A stretch of 64,000 nucleotides of DNA from the NCBI GenBank assembly GCA_017476785.1, contig JAFUZD010000073.1:1-64000 (forward strand), in the 5' to 3' direction. How positions within the stretch are numbered: position 1 is the stretch's first letter; every line of letters begins with the position of its first letter. This DNA comes from Prevotella sp. (lineage in GTDB: Bacteria > Bacteroidota > Bacteroidia > Bacteroidales > Bacteroidaceae). This document shows positions 1-7,612 of this stretch, one piece after another. The position numbers and the translations under genes were made by a program. The notes beneath the pieces were generated by a model, which was not told the origin of the DNA, did not search any database, and saw nothing but the letters and a program-made list of their open reading frames with translations.

Positions 1-306
1 CTCGTCGTCAAAGATGACCATTCCTACGGGCTGGGTCTCGCCCGTAGGGTCATCGTCGGCTGCCTCCTCGCATTGCTTGATATATTGCTTTATCTCTTCG
101 AGCTTTCCTTTGCCCACATACGTCGTCTGACTGGGGCCGCCTACTTTCTGCGTAAAGCGCTTGACGGTGACGGCGCCTTCCGTATCGGCCAGAAACTCCA
201 GCTCGTCCAGATATTCCTTCGTCTTAGCCTCATCCTGCTCCTGCGTTATCAGTCCCACAAGAACGGCGGTTTCGGCCTTCACTTCGGAAATCACAAATTC
301 CTTCAT
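1..306 (-). CDS. hflX: GTPase HflX, N-terminal part (gene cut by window edge)
   Basis: Translating the minus strand from the ATG at 306-304 gives 102 codons without a stop, running off the window. The protein begins MKEFVISEVKAETAVLVGL, followed by TVKRFTQKVGGPSQTTYVGKG and later VGMVIFDDE. The TYVGKGK and VIFDDE segments are hallmarks of the HflX N-terminal domain, which in the family precedes an Obg-like GTPase domain and acts in rescue or splitting of stalled ribosomes. The GTPase motifs lie outside the window. A -7 type promoter core sits upstream at 329-337, and nagB is divergent. The identification is from motif recall. Confidence 0.85.
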   Translation of the reverse strand, partial: MKEFVISEVKAETAVLVGLITQEQDEAKTKEYLDELEFLADTEGAVTVKRFTQKVGGPSQTTYVGKGKLEEIKQYIKQCEEAADDDPTGETQPVGMVIFDDE

Positions 307-328
307 TCGCTACATTATATATTATCGG

Positions 329-337
329 GCAAAGGTA
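329..337 (-). promoter_or_regulatory. Predicted -7 promoter element for hflX
   Basis: GCAAAGGTA on the plus strand reads TACCTTTGC on the minus strand, 23 bases before the hflX ATG. It matches the Bacteroidota -7 consensus TAnnTTTGC. Confidence 0.55.
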
Positions 338-411
338 CGATAAAAATCCGAAATAGCACGACAAATTGCAAAAAAATGGCATCCATATTCGTATTTTTCC
401 ATATTTTGCAC

Positions 412-420
412 TATCTTTGC
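412..420 (+). promoter_or_regulatory. Predicted -7 promoter element for nagB
   Basis: TATCTTTGC lies 36 bases before the nagB ATG and matches the Bacteroidota -7 consensus. The -33 element is not clear. It is divergent to the hflX promoter. Confidence 0.55.
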
Positions 421-455
421 TGCCAGATTTTTATACAACCTAACATTTTGCAACT

Positions 456-1250
456 ATGAGAGTTATTATTGAATCTGATTATCAGAAAATGTCGCAGTGG
501 GCTGCCGAGCACGTCATTGAGCGCATCAATGCCTTCCAGCCCACTAAGGAGAAGCCCTTCGTGCTGGGACTGCCCACCGGCTCGTCGCCCGAGGGTATGT
601 ATGCCGCACTGGTGAAAGCCAATAAGGAGGGCCGCGTGTCGTTCAAGAACGTGCTGACGTTCAATATGGACGAGTACGTAGGACTGCCCGAGGAGCACCC
701 CGAGAGCTACCACTCTTTTATGGCACGCAACCTGTTCGACCATATCGACTGCCCCAAAGAGAACATCCATATCCTCAACGGCAACGCGCCCGACCTTGCT
801 GCCGAGTGCGCCCACTATGAGGAAATGATCCGCGAGGCCGGCGGTATCGACCTCTTCATCGGCGGTATCGGCCCCGACGGCCACATCGCTTTCAACGAGC
901 CCTACTCCAGCCTGAGCAGCCGCACGCGTGTGAAGACGCTGACCACCGACACCATCATTGCCAACTCGCGCTTCTTCGAGAACGACGTGAACAAAGTGCC
1001 CAAGCTGGCACTCACCGTGGGTGTAGGCACCGTGATGGATGCCCGCGAGGTGATGATTCTGGTCAACGGCCACCACAAGGCCCGTGCCCTGAAGGCAGCC
1101 ATCGAGGGAGCCGTGACGCACGAGTGGACCATCTCGGCCCTGCAGACCCACCAGCACGGCATCATCGTGGCCGACGAGCCGGCTACCGACGAGCTGAAAG
1201 TGGCCACTTACAAGTATTTCAAGGATATCGAGAAGGACAACCTGCTTTAA
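456..1250 (+). CDS. nagB: Glucosamine-6-phosphate deaminase
   Basis: The cytoplasmic enzyme converts glucosamine-6-phosphate to fructose-6-phosphate and ammonia, the last step of amino-sugar catabolism into glycolysis. The 264-residue length fits the family (E. coli about 266). The phosphate-binding loop GLPTGSSP is at residues 38-45. The catalytic residues fall at the same numbers as in E. coli: Asp72 in NMDEYVGL, and Asp141, His143 and Glu148 in [14 protein letters not shown]. The ATG at 456 follows a -7 promoter core by a short leader, and a hairpin terminator follows the stop. A second, degenerate NagB-like domain is encoded by the next gene. Confidence 0.97.
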   Translation: MRVIIESDYQKMSQWAAEHVIERINAFQPTKEKPFVLGLPTGSSPEGMYAALVKANKEGRVSFKNVLTFNMDEYVGLPEEHPESYHSFMARNLFDHIDCPKENIHILNGNAPDLAAECAHYEEMIREAGGIDLFIGGIGPDGHIAFNEPYSSLSSRTRVKTLTTDTIIANSRFFENDVNKVPKLALTVGVGTVMDAREVMILVNGHHKARALKAAIEGAVTHEWTISALQTHQHGIIVADEPATDELKVATYKYFKDIEKDNLL

Positions 1251-1269
1251 GAATCCCCTAAAAAGCAAG

Positions 1270-1300
1270 AACGCTTCCAGCCATTCGCTGGAAGCGTTTT
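1270..1300 (+). terminator. Rho-independent terminator after nagB
   Basis: The 10 bp stem ACGCTTCCAG/CTGGAAGCGT (1271-1280 with 1288-1297) has a 7-base loop and is followed by a short T run. It begins about 20 bases after the nagB stop. Confidence 0.75.
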
Positions 1301-1334
1301 GCATTTCCAATGGGCCGTCCGATGACCGGCCACG

Positions 1335-1396
1335 GAGAATTCTCGCGAGAATTTTCGGAATTTTCGCGAGAATTTCCAAAATTCTCGCGAGAATTC
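1335..1396. repeat. Triple CGCG-centred palindrome array, copy 1
   Basis: Three near-identical palindromes of the form AATTCTCGCGAGAATT are separated by short A/T-rich spacers. Their CGCG centres lie at 1345.5, 1366.5 and 1387.5, a spacing of exactly 21 bp. The array lies between the nagB terminator and the promoter of the next gene. Both strands stay open across it and would encode lysine/arginine/phenylalanine- or leucine-rich heptads, which I do not believe are genes. Three other copies are at 15449, 27216 and 50572. Confidence 0.9.
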
Positions 1397-1567
1397 TTTC
1401 CCAAGTATCAGCCGCCGCCCTGAAGAGGAGGGACCGCCACACCGTTGCGGAGGCTCCGCCCCACGACACAGGCAGCCGAACGCCGACCGAGTGAGAACGG
1501 TGCCACCCGGCAAGCACGGATACACTCTTTTCGTTCATTAATGCACCGTTATTCAAGAAATTATCAT
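1397..1567. other. Non-coding spacer without recognised feature
   Basis: This GC-rich stretch lies between the palindrome array and the promoter at 1568. I see no tRNA, convincing ORF or hairpin with a T tract. An antisense ORF covering it is a shadow. Confidence 0.5.
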
Positions 1568-1576
1568 TATCTTTGC
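1568..1576 (+). promoter_or_regulatory. Predicted -7 element for the NagB-like/PIG-L gene
   Basis: TATCTTTGC precedes the ATG at 1615 by 38 bases. A TTG inside this element is in frame with the gene, so automated calls may start too early, inside the promoter. Confidence 0.55.
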
Positions 1577-1614
1577 ACTCAGATGTACAACCAACAACTT
1601 ATTATCACCCAATT

Positions 1615-3606
1615 ATGAATCTGAATCTAAGTTCACAAATCGTCCTTAACAAGATTCCTCAGGAATACTACCACCCACGGAATGCCATCGAACGCTCGGA
1701 AATCACCCGCTATGAAAAGATGGAGACCGACATCTTTGCCCGCGCCGAAGAGGGGGCAGCCAGCATTGCCGACCACATTGAGCAGGCCATCCGCCAGCGA
1801 CAGCGCGAACAGCAGTCCTGCGTGCTCGCACTGGGCACGGGACTCTCGCTCACGCCGGTCTACACCGAACTGGTGCGCCGCCACCGCGAAGAGGGGCTGA
1901 GCTTCAGCAACGTCGTGGTGTTCAACGCCTACGAGTATTTCCCCCTGCAGCCCGGCACGCAGCAGAGCAGTCTGGCCCAGCTGCGCCACCGTCTGCTCGA
2001 CCACGTCGACATAGCCCCCGACCGCATTTTCTCACCCGACGGCACCATCCCGCAGGACAGCATACAGGAGCACTGCCGGCAATACGAGCAACGCATCAGC
2101 GACTGCGGCGGCATCGACATCGCCCTGCTGGGCATCGGCCGTATGGGCAACATTGCAGCCAACGAGCCCGGCTCCACGCAGACTTCAGCCTCGCGCATCA
2201 TCCTCACCGGTGCGACGGCACGCGAGGAGATGACGCTCAGCTTCGGCAGCAGCGAGCCCGTGCCGCCCTGCACCGTCACGATGGGCGTGGGCACGATACT
2301 GGCAGCACGCACCATCTTCCTGACGGCGTGGGGCGAAGAGAAGGCCGACATCATCAGACAGACGGTGGAAGGACCCATCAGCGACAACGTACCGGCCACT
2401 TATCTGCAGACGCACAACAACGCCCACGTGGTGGTAGACATTGCCGCGGCCGCCCGACTGACGCGCATCGTCCACCCGTGGCTGGTCTCGTCGTGCCGCT
2501 GGACAGACAAGCTGGTGCGCTCGGCCGTGGTATGGCTCTGCCAACAGACGGGCAAACCCATCCTCAAGCTGACCAACAAAGACTACAACGACAACGGGCT
2601 GTCGGAGCTGCTGGCGCGCTACGGCTCGGCCTACAATGCCAACATCAAGATATTCAACGACTTGCAACATACCATCACGGGATGGCCGGGCGGCAAGCCC
2701 GATGCCGACGACACCTACCGGCCAGAGCGTGCCAAGCCCTTCCCAAAGCGTATCGTCGTATTCTCGCCCCACCCCGACGACGACGTCATCTCGATGGGTG
2801 GCACGCTGCGCAAGCTGGTGCAGCAGGGACACGACGTGCACGTGGCCTATGAGACCAGCGGCAACATTGCCGTGGGCGACGAGGAGGTGACGCGGTTTAT
2901 GCACTTCATCAACGGATTCAACCAGCTCTTCGGCCACGAAGCCGACGAGACCATCAGGGACAAATACCGGGAAATCAAGCAGTTCTTGCAAACGAAGAAG
3001 GAGGGCGACCGCGACTCGCGCGACATCCTGACCATCAAAGGCTTGATACGGCGGGGCGAGGCGCGCACAGCCTGCGCCTACAACCACATCCCGACAGACC
3101 ACGTCCACTTCCTCGACTTGCCGTTCTACGAGAGCGGCACCATAGAGAAACTGCCGATGGCTGAGCGCGACGTGGCCATCGTAGGTCGCCTGCTCAATGC
3201 CATACAACCGCACCAGATCTATGTAGCCGGCGATCTGGCCGACCCGCACGGCACGCACCGCAAGTGTACCGACGCCGTGCTGGCTGCCATCGACGAAGCC
3301 CGGTCAGCCGGTGCCCGCTGGCTGGACGACTGCCGCATCTGGATGTACCGCGGTGCGTGGGCTGAGTGGGAAATCGAGAACATCGAGATGTGCGTGCCGA
3401 TGAGTCCCGAGGAACTGCGCGCCAAGCGCTACTCCATCCTGAAACACCAAAGCCAGATGGACAGTGCGCCGTTCCTCGGTAAGGACGACCGTCTCTTCTG
3501 GCAGCGCGCCGAAGACCGCAACCACGCCACGGCCGAGCTCTACGACCAGCTGGGACTGGCCTGCTACGAGGCGATGGAAGCCTTTGTGGAGTACAAGCCC
3601 ATATAG
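1615..3606 (+). CDS. NagB-like domain fused to PIG-L/LmbE deacetylase
   Basis: This 663-residue two-domain protein has an N-terminal half (about 30-330) that resembles NagB but lacks key residues. The equivalent of Asp72 is Tyr106 (FNAYEY). The motif GIGRMGNIAANEP (173-185) has Met and Asn where NagB has the catalytic Asp141 and His143; only the Glu148 equivalent remains. The C-terminal half (about 375-663) is a PIG-L/LmbE zinc deacetylase with the metal motif SPHPDDD and a later DPHGTH motif. Such fusions are known in Bacteroidales, often annotated glucosamine-6-phosphate deaminase. I infer that deacetylation of an N-acetylglucosamine derivative is the retained activity and that the NagB part binds sugar phosphate or regulates. 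GH97 follows after 33 bases, probably co-transcribed. Confidence 0.9.
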   Translation: MNLNLSSQIVLNKIPQEYYHPRNAIERSEITRYEKMETDIFARAEEGAASIADHIEQAIRQRQREQQSCVLALGTGLSLTPVYTELVRRHREEGLSFSNVVVFNAYEYFPLQPGTQQSSLAQLRHRLLDHVDIAPDRIFSPDGTIPQDSIQEHCRQYEQRISDCGGIDIALLGIGRMGNIAANEPGSTQTSASRIILTGATAREEMTLSFGSSEPVPPCTVTMGVGTILAARTIFLTAWGEEKADIIRQTVEGPISDNVPATYLQTHNNAHVVVDIAAAARLTRIVHPWLVSSCRWTDKLVRSAVVWLCQQTGKPILKLTNKDYNDNGLSELLARYGSAYNANIKIFNDLQHTITGWPGGKPDADDTYRPERAKPFPKRIVVFSPHPDDDVISMGGTLRKLVQQGHDVHVAYETSGNIAVGDEEVTRFMHFINGFNQLFGHEADETIRDKYREIKQFLQTKKEGDRDSRDILTIKGLIRRGEARTACAYNHIPTDHVHFLDLPFYESGTIEKLPMAERDVAIVGRLLNAIQPHQIYVAGDLADPHGTHRKCTDAVLAAIDEARSAGARWLDDCRIWMYRGAWAEWEIENIEMCVPMSPEELRAKRYSILKHQSQMDSAPFLGKDDRLFWQRAEDRNHATAELYDQLGLACYEAMEAFVEYKPI

Positions 3607-3639
3607 ATACCAACAGATACTAACCATCATCACAGAACA

Positions 3640-5586
3640 ATGAAACGAACTTTATTGCTACTACTCACTGCCGTCGTCTCCGTGCTCACTGCCAGCGCCA
3701 CGACGGTCATCCCCTCGCCCGACGGACGGACACAGGTCACCGTCGACGTCACCGACGGCCACGTCTTCTATTCCATCGCGCTGGACGGGGTGCAGATGCT
3801 CTGCCCCTCTGCCCTCGGACTGCGAACCAATATCGGTGACTTCAGCGCAGGACTGAAGCTGATGGGGGTGGAGAGCAAAGACATTGAGAAGCACTACGAG
3901 ATGGCTCAGACCAAAGCGTCGCACGCCGACTTCACAGCACGCCAGACGACGCTGACGTTCGAGAATGCCAAGCACCACCGGATGAGCATCGAATTCACGG
4001 TGGCCAACGGCGACGTGGCTTTCCGCTATCTGCTGCACCGGCAGGAAAACGACAATCCTAAGAGTGCCGTCGTCTACGCCGAAGCCAGCAGCTTCCGCCT
4101 TCCCAGCGAGGCCACGGCCTTCGTCTCACCGCAGGCCACCCCGATGATTGGCTGGGAGCGCACCAAGCCCAGCTACGAGGAAGTGTACTCGGCGGATGCG
4201 CCGCTGACGGCTACGTCGCAGTACGGACAGGGCTACGTCTTCCCTGCCCTGTTCCGCATCGGCGACCACGGCTGGATGCTCATCAGCGAGACGGGTGTGG
4301 GCAGCAACTACTGCGGTGCCCATCTGAACGACTACGACCCCGCCCGTGGCTATACCATCGCCTATCCGCAGCAGGGCGAGAACAACGGCATCGGCTCTGC
4401 CAGTGCCGGCATCCCTGTTCCCGGCTACACGCCCTACCGCACCATTACGCTCGACCGCACGCCGAAGCACATCGTGGAGACCACCATCGCCTACGACCTC
4501 GTAGAGCCGCTCTATGCCCCCTCGCAGCCTTTCAAGCCGGGCCGCTACACGTGGAGCTGGCTCATCTGGCAGGACGAGAGCATCAACTATGCCGACCAAG
4601 TGAAGTTCGTAGACACGGCAGCCGCGATGGGATTTGAATACTGCTTGGTGGACAACTGGTGGGACCAGCGCATCGGACGCGACAGCATTGCCCTGCTCAG
4701 CCAGTATGCACAACGGCAGGGCGTGAAGCTGATGCTCTGGTACAACTCCAACGGTTATGAGAACGATGCGCCGCAGACACCGCGGCAACGGATGAATACG
4801 GCCATTGCCCGCGACGAGGAGATGCGCTGGATGCAAAGCATCGGCATTGCCGGCATCAAAGTGGACTTCTTCGGCGGTGACAAACAGCAGACGATGGCAC
4901 TCTATGAAGACATTCTGGCCGACGCCAACCGCTACGGGCTGCAAGTCATCTTCCACGGCTGCACCCTGCCGCGCGGCTGGGAACGGATGTATCCCAACTA
5001 CGTGGCCAGCGAGGCGGTGCTGGCTTCGGAGAATGTGTTCTTCACCGAGGAGCACGCCCGCCGGCAACCCTTCGACCTGACACTGCACCCCTTCTGCCGC
5101 AACGCCACGGCCTCTATGGACTGGGGCGGCATCATCCTGAACAAGCGGATGAGCCCTGACAACCGAAGCCGCCACGCCCGCCAGACGACCGACATCTTTG
5201 AGCTGGCATCGGGTATCACGATGCAGACGGCTGTACAGTGCGTGGCCATCCAGCCCAACAACCTCGAAGAACTGCCCGACTTTGAGCTCAACTTCCTGAA
5301 GAAATTGCCCACAACGTGGGACGAGACGGTCTTTATCGATGGCTATCCCGGACGCTACGTCATACTGGCCCGACGCACAGGCAGCCAATGGTACGTGGCT
5401 GGACTGAACGCCGAGGCGAAAGCCAAGACGCTGACGCTGTCGCTGCCACAGCTGGCCGGGAAGCCAGTGGCTTACTATTACGACGATGCCAAACGGGGAC
5501 CGCAGCTGAAGAACGCGTCAGTCGGCACCGACGGACGCATCAAAGTAACCATCCAGCCCAACGGCGGCATCCTTTTGACTTATTAG
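3640..5586 (+). CDS. Glycoside hydrolase family 97 protein (SusB-like)
   Basis: The 648-residue protein has an N-terminal signal peptide (MKRTLLLLLTAVVSVLTASA), so it is exported, probably to the periplasm. After the GH97 N-terminal beta domain comes a TIM barrel with LVDNWWD (about 333-339), GIKVDFFGGD (about 404-413) and SEAVLASENVFF (about 455-466), followed by a C-terminal beta domain. GH97 contains alpha-glucosidases (SusB, inverting) and alpha-galactosidases (retaining); the Asp in KVDF may favour a retaining type, but I cannot settle the substrate. No SusC/SusD pair is nearby, so this is not a canonical PUL. It is downstream of the NagB-like fusion with no clear promoter between. Confidence 0.93.
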   Translation: MKRTLLLLLTAVVSVLTASATTVIPSPDGRTQVTVDVTDGHVFYSIALDGVQMLCPSALGLRTNIGDFSAGLKLMGVESKDIEKHYEMAQTKASHADFTARQTTLTFENAKHHRMSIEFTVANGDVAFRYLLHRQENDNPKSAVVYAEASSFRLPSEATAFVSPQATPMIGWERTKPSYEEVYSADAPLTATSQYGQGYVFPALFRIGDHGWMLISETGVGSNYCGAHLNDYDPARGYTIAYPQQGENNGIGSASAGIPVPGYTPYRTITLDRTPKHIVETTIAYDLVEPLYAPSQPFKPGRYTWSWLIWQDESINYADQVKFVDTAAAMGFEYCLVDNWWDQRIGRDSIALLSQYAQRQGVKLMLWYNSNGYENDAPQTPRQRMNTAIARDEEMRWMQSIGIAGIKVDFFGGDKQQTMALYEDILADANRYGLQVIFHGCTLPRGWERMYPNYVASEAVLASENVFFTEEHARRQPFDLTLHPFCRNATASMDWGGIILNKRMSPDNRSRHARQTTDIFELASGITMQTAVQCVAIQPNNLEELPDFELNFLKKLPTTWDETVFIDGYPGRYVILARRTGSQWYVAGLNAEAKAKTLTLSLPQLAGKPVAYYYDDAKRGPQLKNASVGTDGRIKVTIQPNGGILLTY

Positions 5587-5616
5587 GAATTAGGAATTTG
5601 GAATTGAGAATCGTTC

Positions 5617-5787
5617 TTGATTGAGAATTGAAAATGGAGAATGGAGAATTATGATTTGCTGAATTGAGAATTGAGAATTGCAGAATGGAGAATTATGATT
5701 ACCTCAAGCGTATGAGCAAATCATAATTCTCCATTCCTAATTCTCAATTCTCAACTCGAGAAGTTCTCAATTCGAGAAGTTCTCAAC
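5617..5787. repeat. AT-rich composite palindrome between convergent genes
   Basis: Runs of GAATTGAGAATT-type units precede a large inverted repeat. Positions 5639-5660 pair perfectly (22 bp) with 5715-5736. A second copy of the left arm at 5683-5700 could pair with the same right arm, so two mutually exclusive hairpins are possible. The end is a 16 bp direct repeat (5756-5771 and 5772-5787, TCGAGAAGTTCTCAA plus one base) that runs into the stop codon of the ABC gene. It separates the 3' ends of GH97 and the ABC exporter and probably ends transcription from both sides. Confidence 0.75.
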
Positions 5788-7612
5788 TGATGATTTCGTT
5801 TCCCGTATAAAGCTGGAAATAGCGACCGCGCTTTTGGAGCAGTTCGTCGTGCGTTCCCTGCTCAATGATGCGACCGTGGTCCAAGACGATAATCTGGTCG
5901 GCATTACGCACGGTCGACAACCGGTGGGCAATGACGAATGTGGTGCGACCCTGCATCAGCGTGTCCATACCGCGCTGCACCAACTGCTCGGTGCGCGTAT
6001 CGATAGACGATGTGGCCTCATCGAGCACCAGCACGGGCGGATTGGCCACGGCTGCACGGGCGATGGCCAGCAACTGGCGCTCGCCCTGACTGAGATTGCC
6101 ACCATCGGCATTGAGCACCGTCTGGTAGCCACGCCCCAGTCGACGTATAAAGTCGTCAGCTCCCACAAGCCGCGCTGCCTGCACGCACTCCTCGTCCGTT
6201 GCATCCAGCTTGCCGTAGCGGATATTGTCGAGCACGGTGCCGGTAAAGAGATGCGTCTCTTGCAGCACGATGCCCATTGAGCGGCGCAGGCTGTCCTTAC
6301 GGATGTCGGTTACGGGGATGCCGTCGTAGAGTATCTTGCCGGCCTGTATCTCATAGAAGCGGTTAATCAGATTGATAATTGTGGTCTTGCCCGCCCCCGT
6401 GCCGCCCACAAAGGCAATCTTCTGGCCGGGATTGGTGTTGATATCAATGTCGAAGAGCACCTGCTTCTCCGGCGTATAGCCGAAATCCACGTCGCTGAAG
6501 TCCACATCGCCCTGCGGGTTCTCCAGCTCCACCGTTCCCTCGTCAATCTCGGGTTCGGCATCCATCAGGGCGAAGACGCGCTCGGCACCGACCGAGGCAT
6601 TGAGCACGCTGTTGATTTGCTGGCTGACGCTGCTCACCGGTTGCGTGAAGCTCTTGTTCAGCTGCAAGAAGGCCACCACCGTTCCAAGACTCATCGTGAA
6701 GTAGGCACTGTCGGCCAGTGCCAGCGAGGCACCCACCACGGCGATGAGCACGTAGCCCAGATTGCCGAGGTTGCCGTTGACCGGCATCACGATATTGGCT
6801 ATCTTATTGGCATTGTAGGCACTGCTGCGCAGCTGCTCGTTGATGTCTTCAAACTCAGCAATGGCCTGACGTTCGTGGCAGAACACCTTCACCACCTTCT
6901 GCCCCGTCATCATCTCTTCAATAAACCCGTTGACCCGCGCCAAGCTCTGCTGCTGCGCCCTGAAGTATCCACGCGACCGCTTGCCCAGCTGGGCTGTGGT
7001 CAGCATCATCACGATGGCCATCAGGATGCTGACACCCGTCAGGGGAACGCTGAGCACCAGCATCGAGGCAAACGTAATGGAGATAGTGATGACGGAATTG
7101 AACACCTGTGCCAGACTGGTGCTGATGACCTGACGCAGCGAGTCGACGTCGTTGGTATAGACCGACATCAGGTCGCCGTTGCTGTGAGCATCGAAATAGC
7201 CTACCGGCAGATGCTGCATCTGCTCGAACAGCCGCTTGCGCAGACGGAGCATCGTGCCCTGACTGACGCTAATCATCAGGCGGTTGTAGGTGAACGAGCA
7301 GACCACGCCAAAGAACAGAATCAGCCCCAGCTTAAACAACACTTGCGCCAGTGAGGCGTATTCGGGCCGGTCGGCCTGCGTCAGCGGCACGATGTAGTCG
7401 TCAATGAGCGTACGCGTGAAAAGCGACGAGGCCAGCGTGGTGAACGACGTGATGACGATGCAGACCAGCACCGTGGCGATATAGTATTTATAGCGAGCCA
7501 GCACATACTTGGTCAGTCGCCATAGGACGGCACGCTTGTTGCTGTCGACAGACTGGAAACCAATCTGGCCGTTACGGCCGCCGCGCGGCCCGCCGAAGTT
7601 CATCTGTCTCAT
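5783..7612 (-). CDS. ABC exporter half-transporter (consensus Walker B)
   Basis: The 609-residue protein has an N-terminal six-helix type IV exporter domain (about 30-340) and a nucleotide-binding domain with Walker A GGTGAGKTT (about 400), signature LSQGERQ (about 505) and Walker B VLVLDEATSSID (about 528) with the normal catalytic Glu. The signature departs from LSGGQ. Its start overlaps the stop of the upstream gene by 4 bases, so the two are translationally coupled and presumably form a heterodimer. In such exporters one ATP site is degenerate: here it would combine this LSQGE signature with the Asp-type Walker B of the partner. Substrates are likely drugs or lipids; none can be assigned. 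Confidence 0.93.
   Translation of the reverse strand: MRQMNFGGPRGGRNGQIGFQSVDSNKRAVLWRLTKYVLARYKYYIATVLVCIVITSFTTLASSLFTRTLIDDYIVPLTQADRPEYASLAQVLFKLGLILFFGVVCSFTYNRLMISVSQGTMLRLRKRLFEQMQHLPVGYFDAHSNGDLMSVYTNDVDSLRQVISTSLAQVFNSVITISITFASMLVLSVPLTGVSILMAIVMMLTTAQLGKRSRGYFRAQQQSLARVNGFIEEMMTGQKVVKVFCHERQAIAEFEDINEQLRSSAYNANKIANIVMPVNGNLGNLGYVLIAVVGASLALADSAYFTMSLGTVVAFLQLNKSFTQPVSSVSQQINSVLNASVGAERVFALMDAEPEIDEGTVELENPQGDVDFSDVDFGYTPEKQVLFDIDINTNPGQKIAFVGGTGAGKTTIINLINRFYEIQAGKILYDGIPVTDIRKDSLRRSMGIVLQETHLFTGTVLDNIRYGKLDATDEECVQAARLVGADDFIRRLGRGYQTVLNADGGNLSQGERQLLAIARAAVANPPVLVLDEATSSIDTRTEQLVQRGMDTLMQGRTTFVIAHRLSTVRNADQIIVLDHGRIIEQGTHDELLQKRGRYFQLYTGNEIIS

Noticed and set aside
411..1556. 381-codon ORF on minus
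   Set aside because: Antisense to nagB. Part of it translates the palindrome array into heptads that look like a helix but come from 21 bp periodicity.
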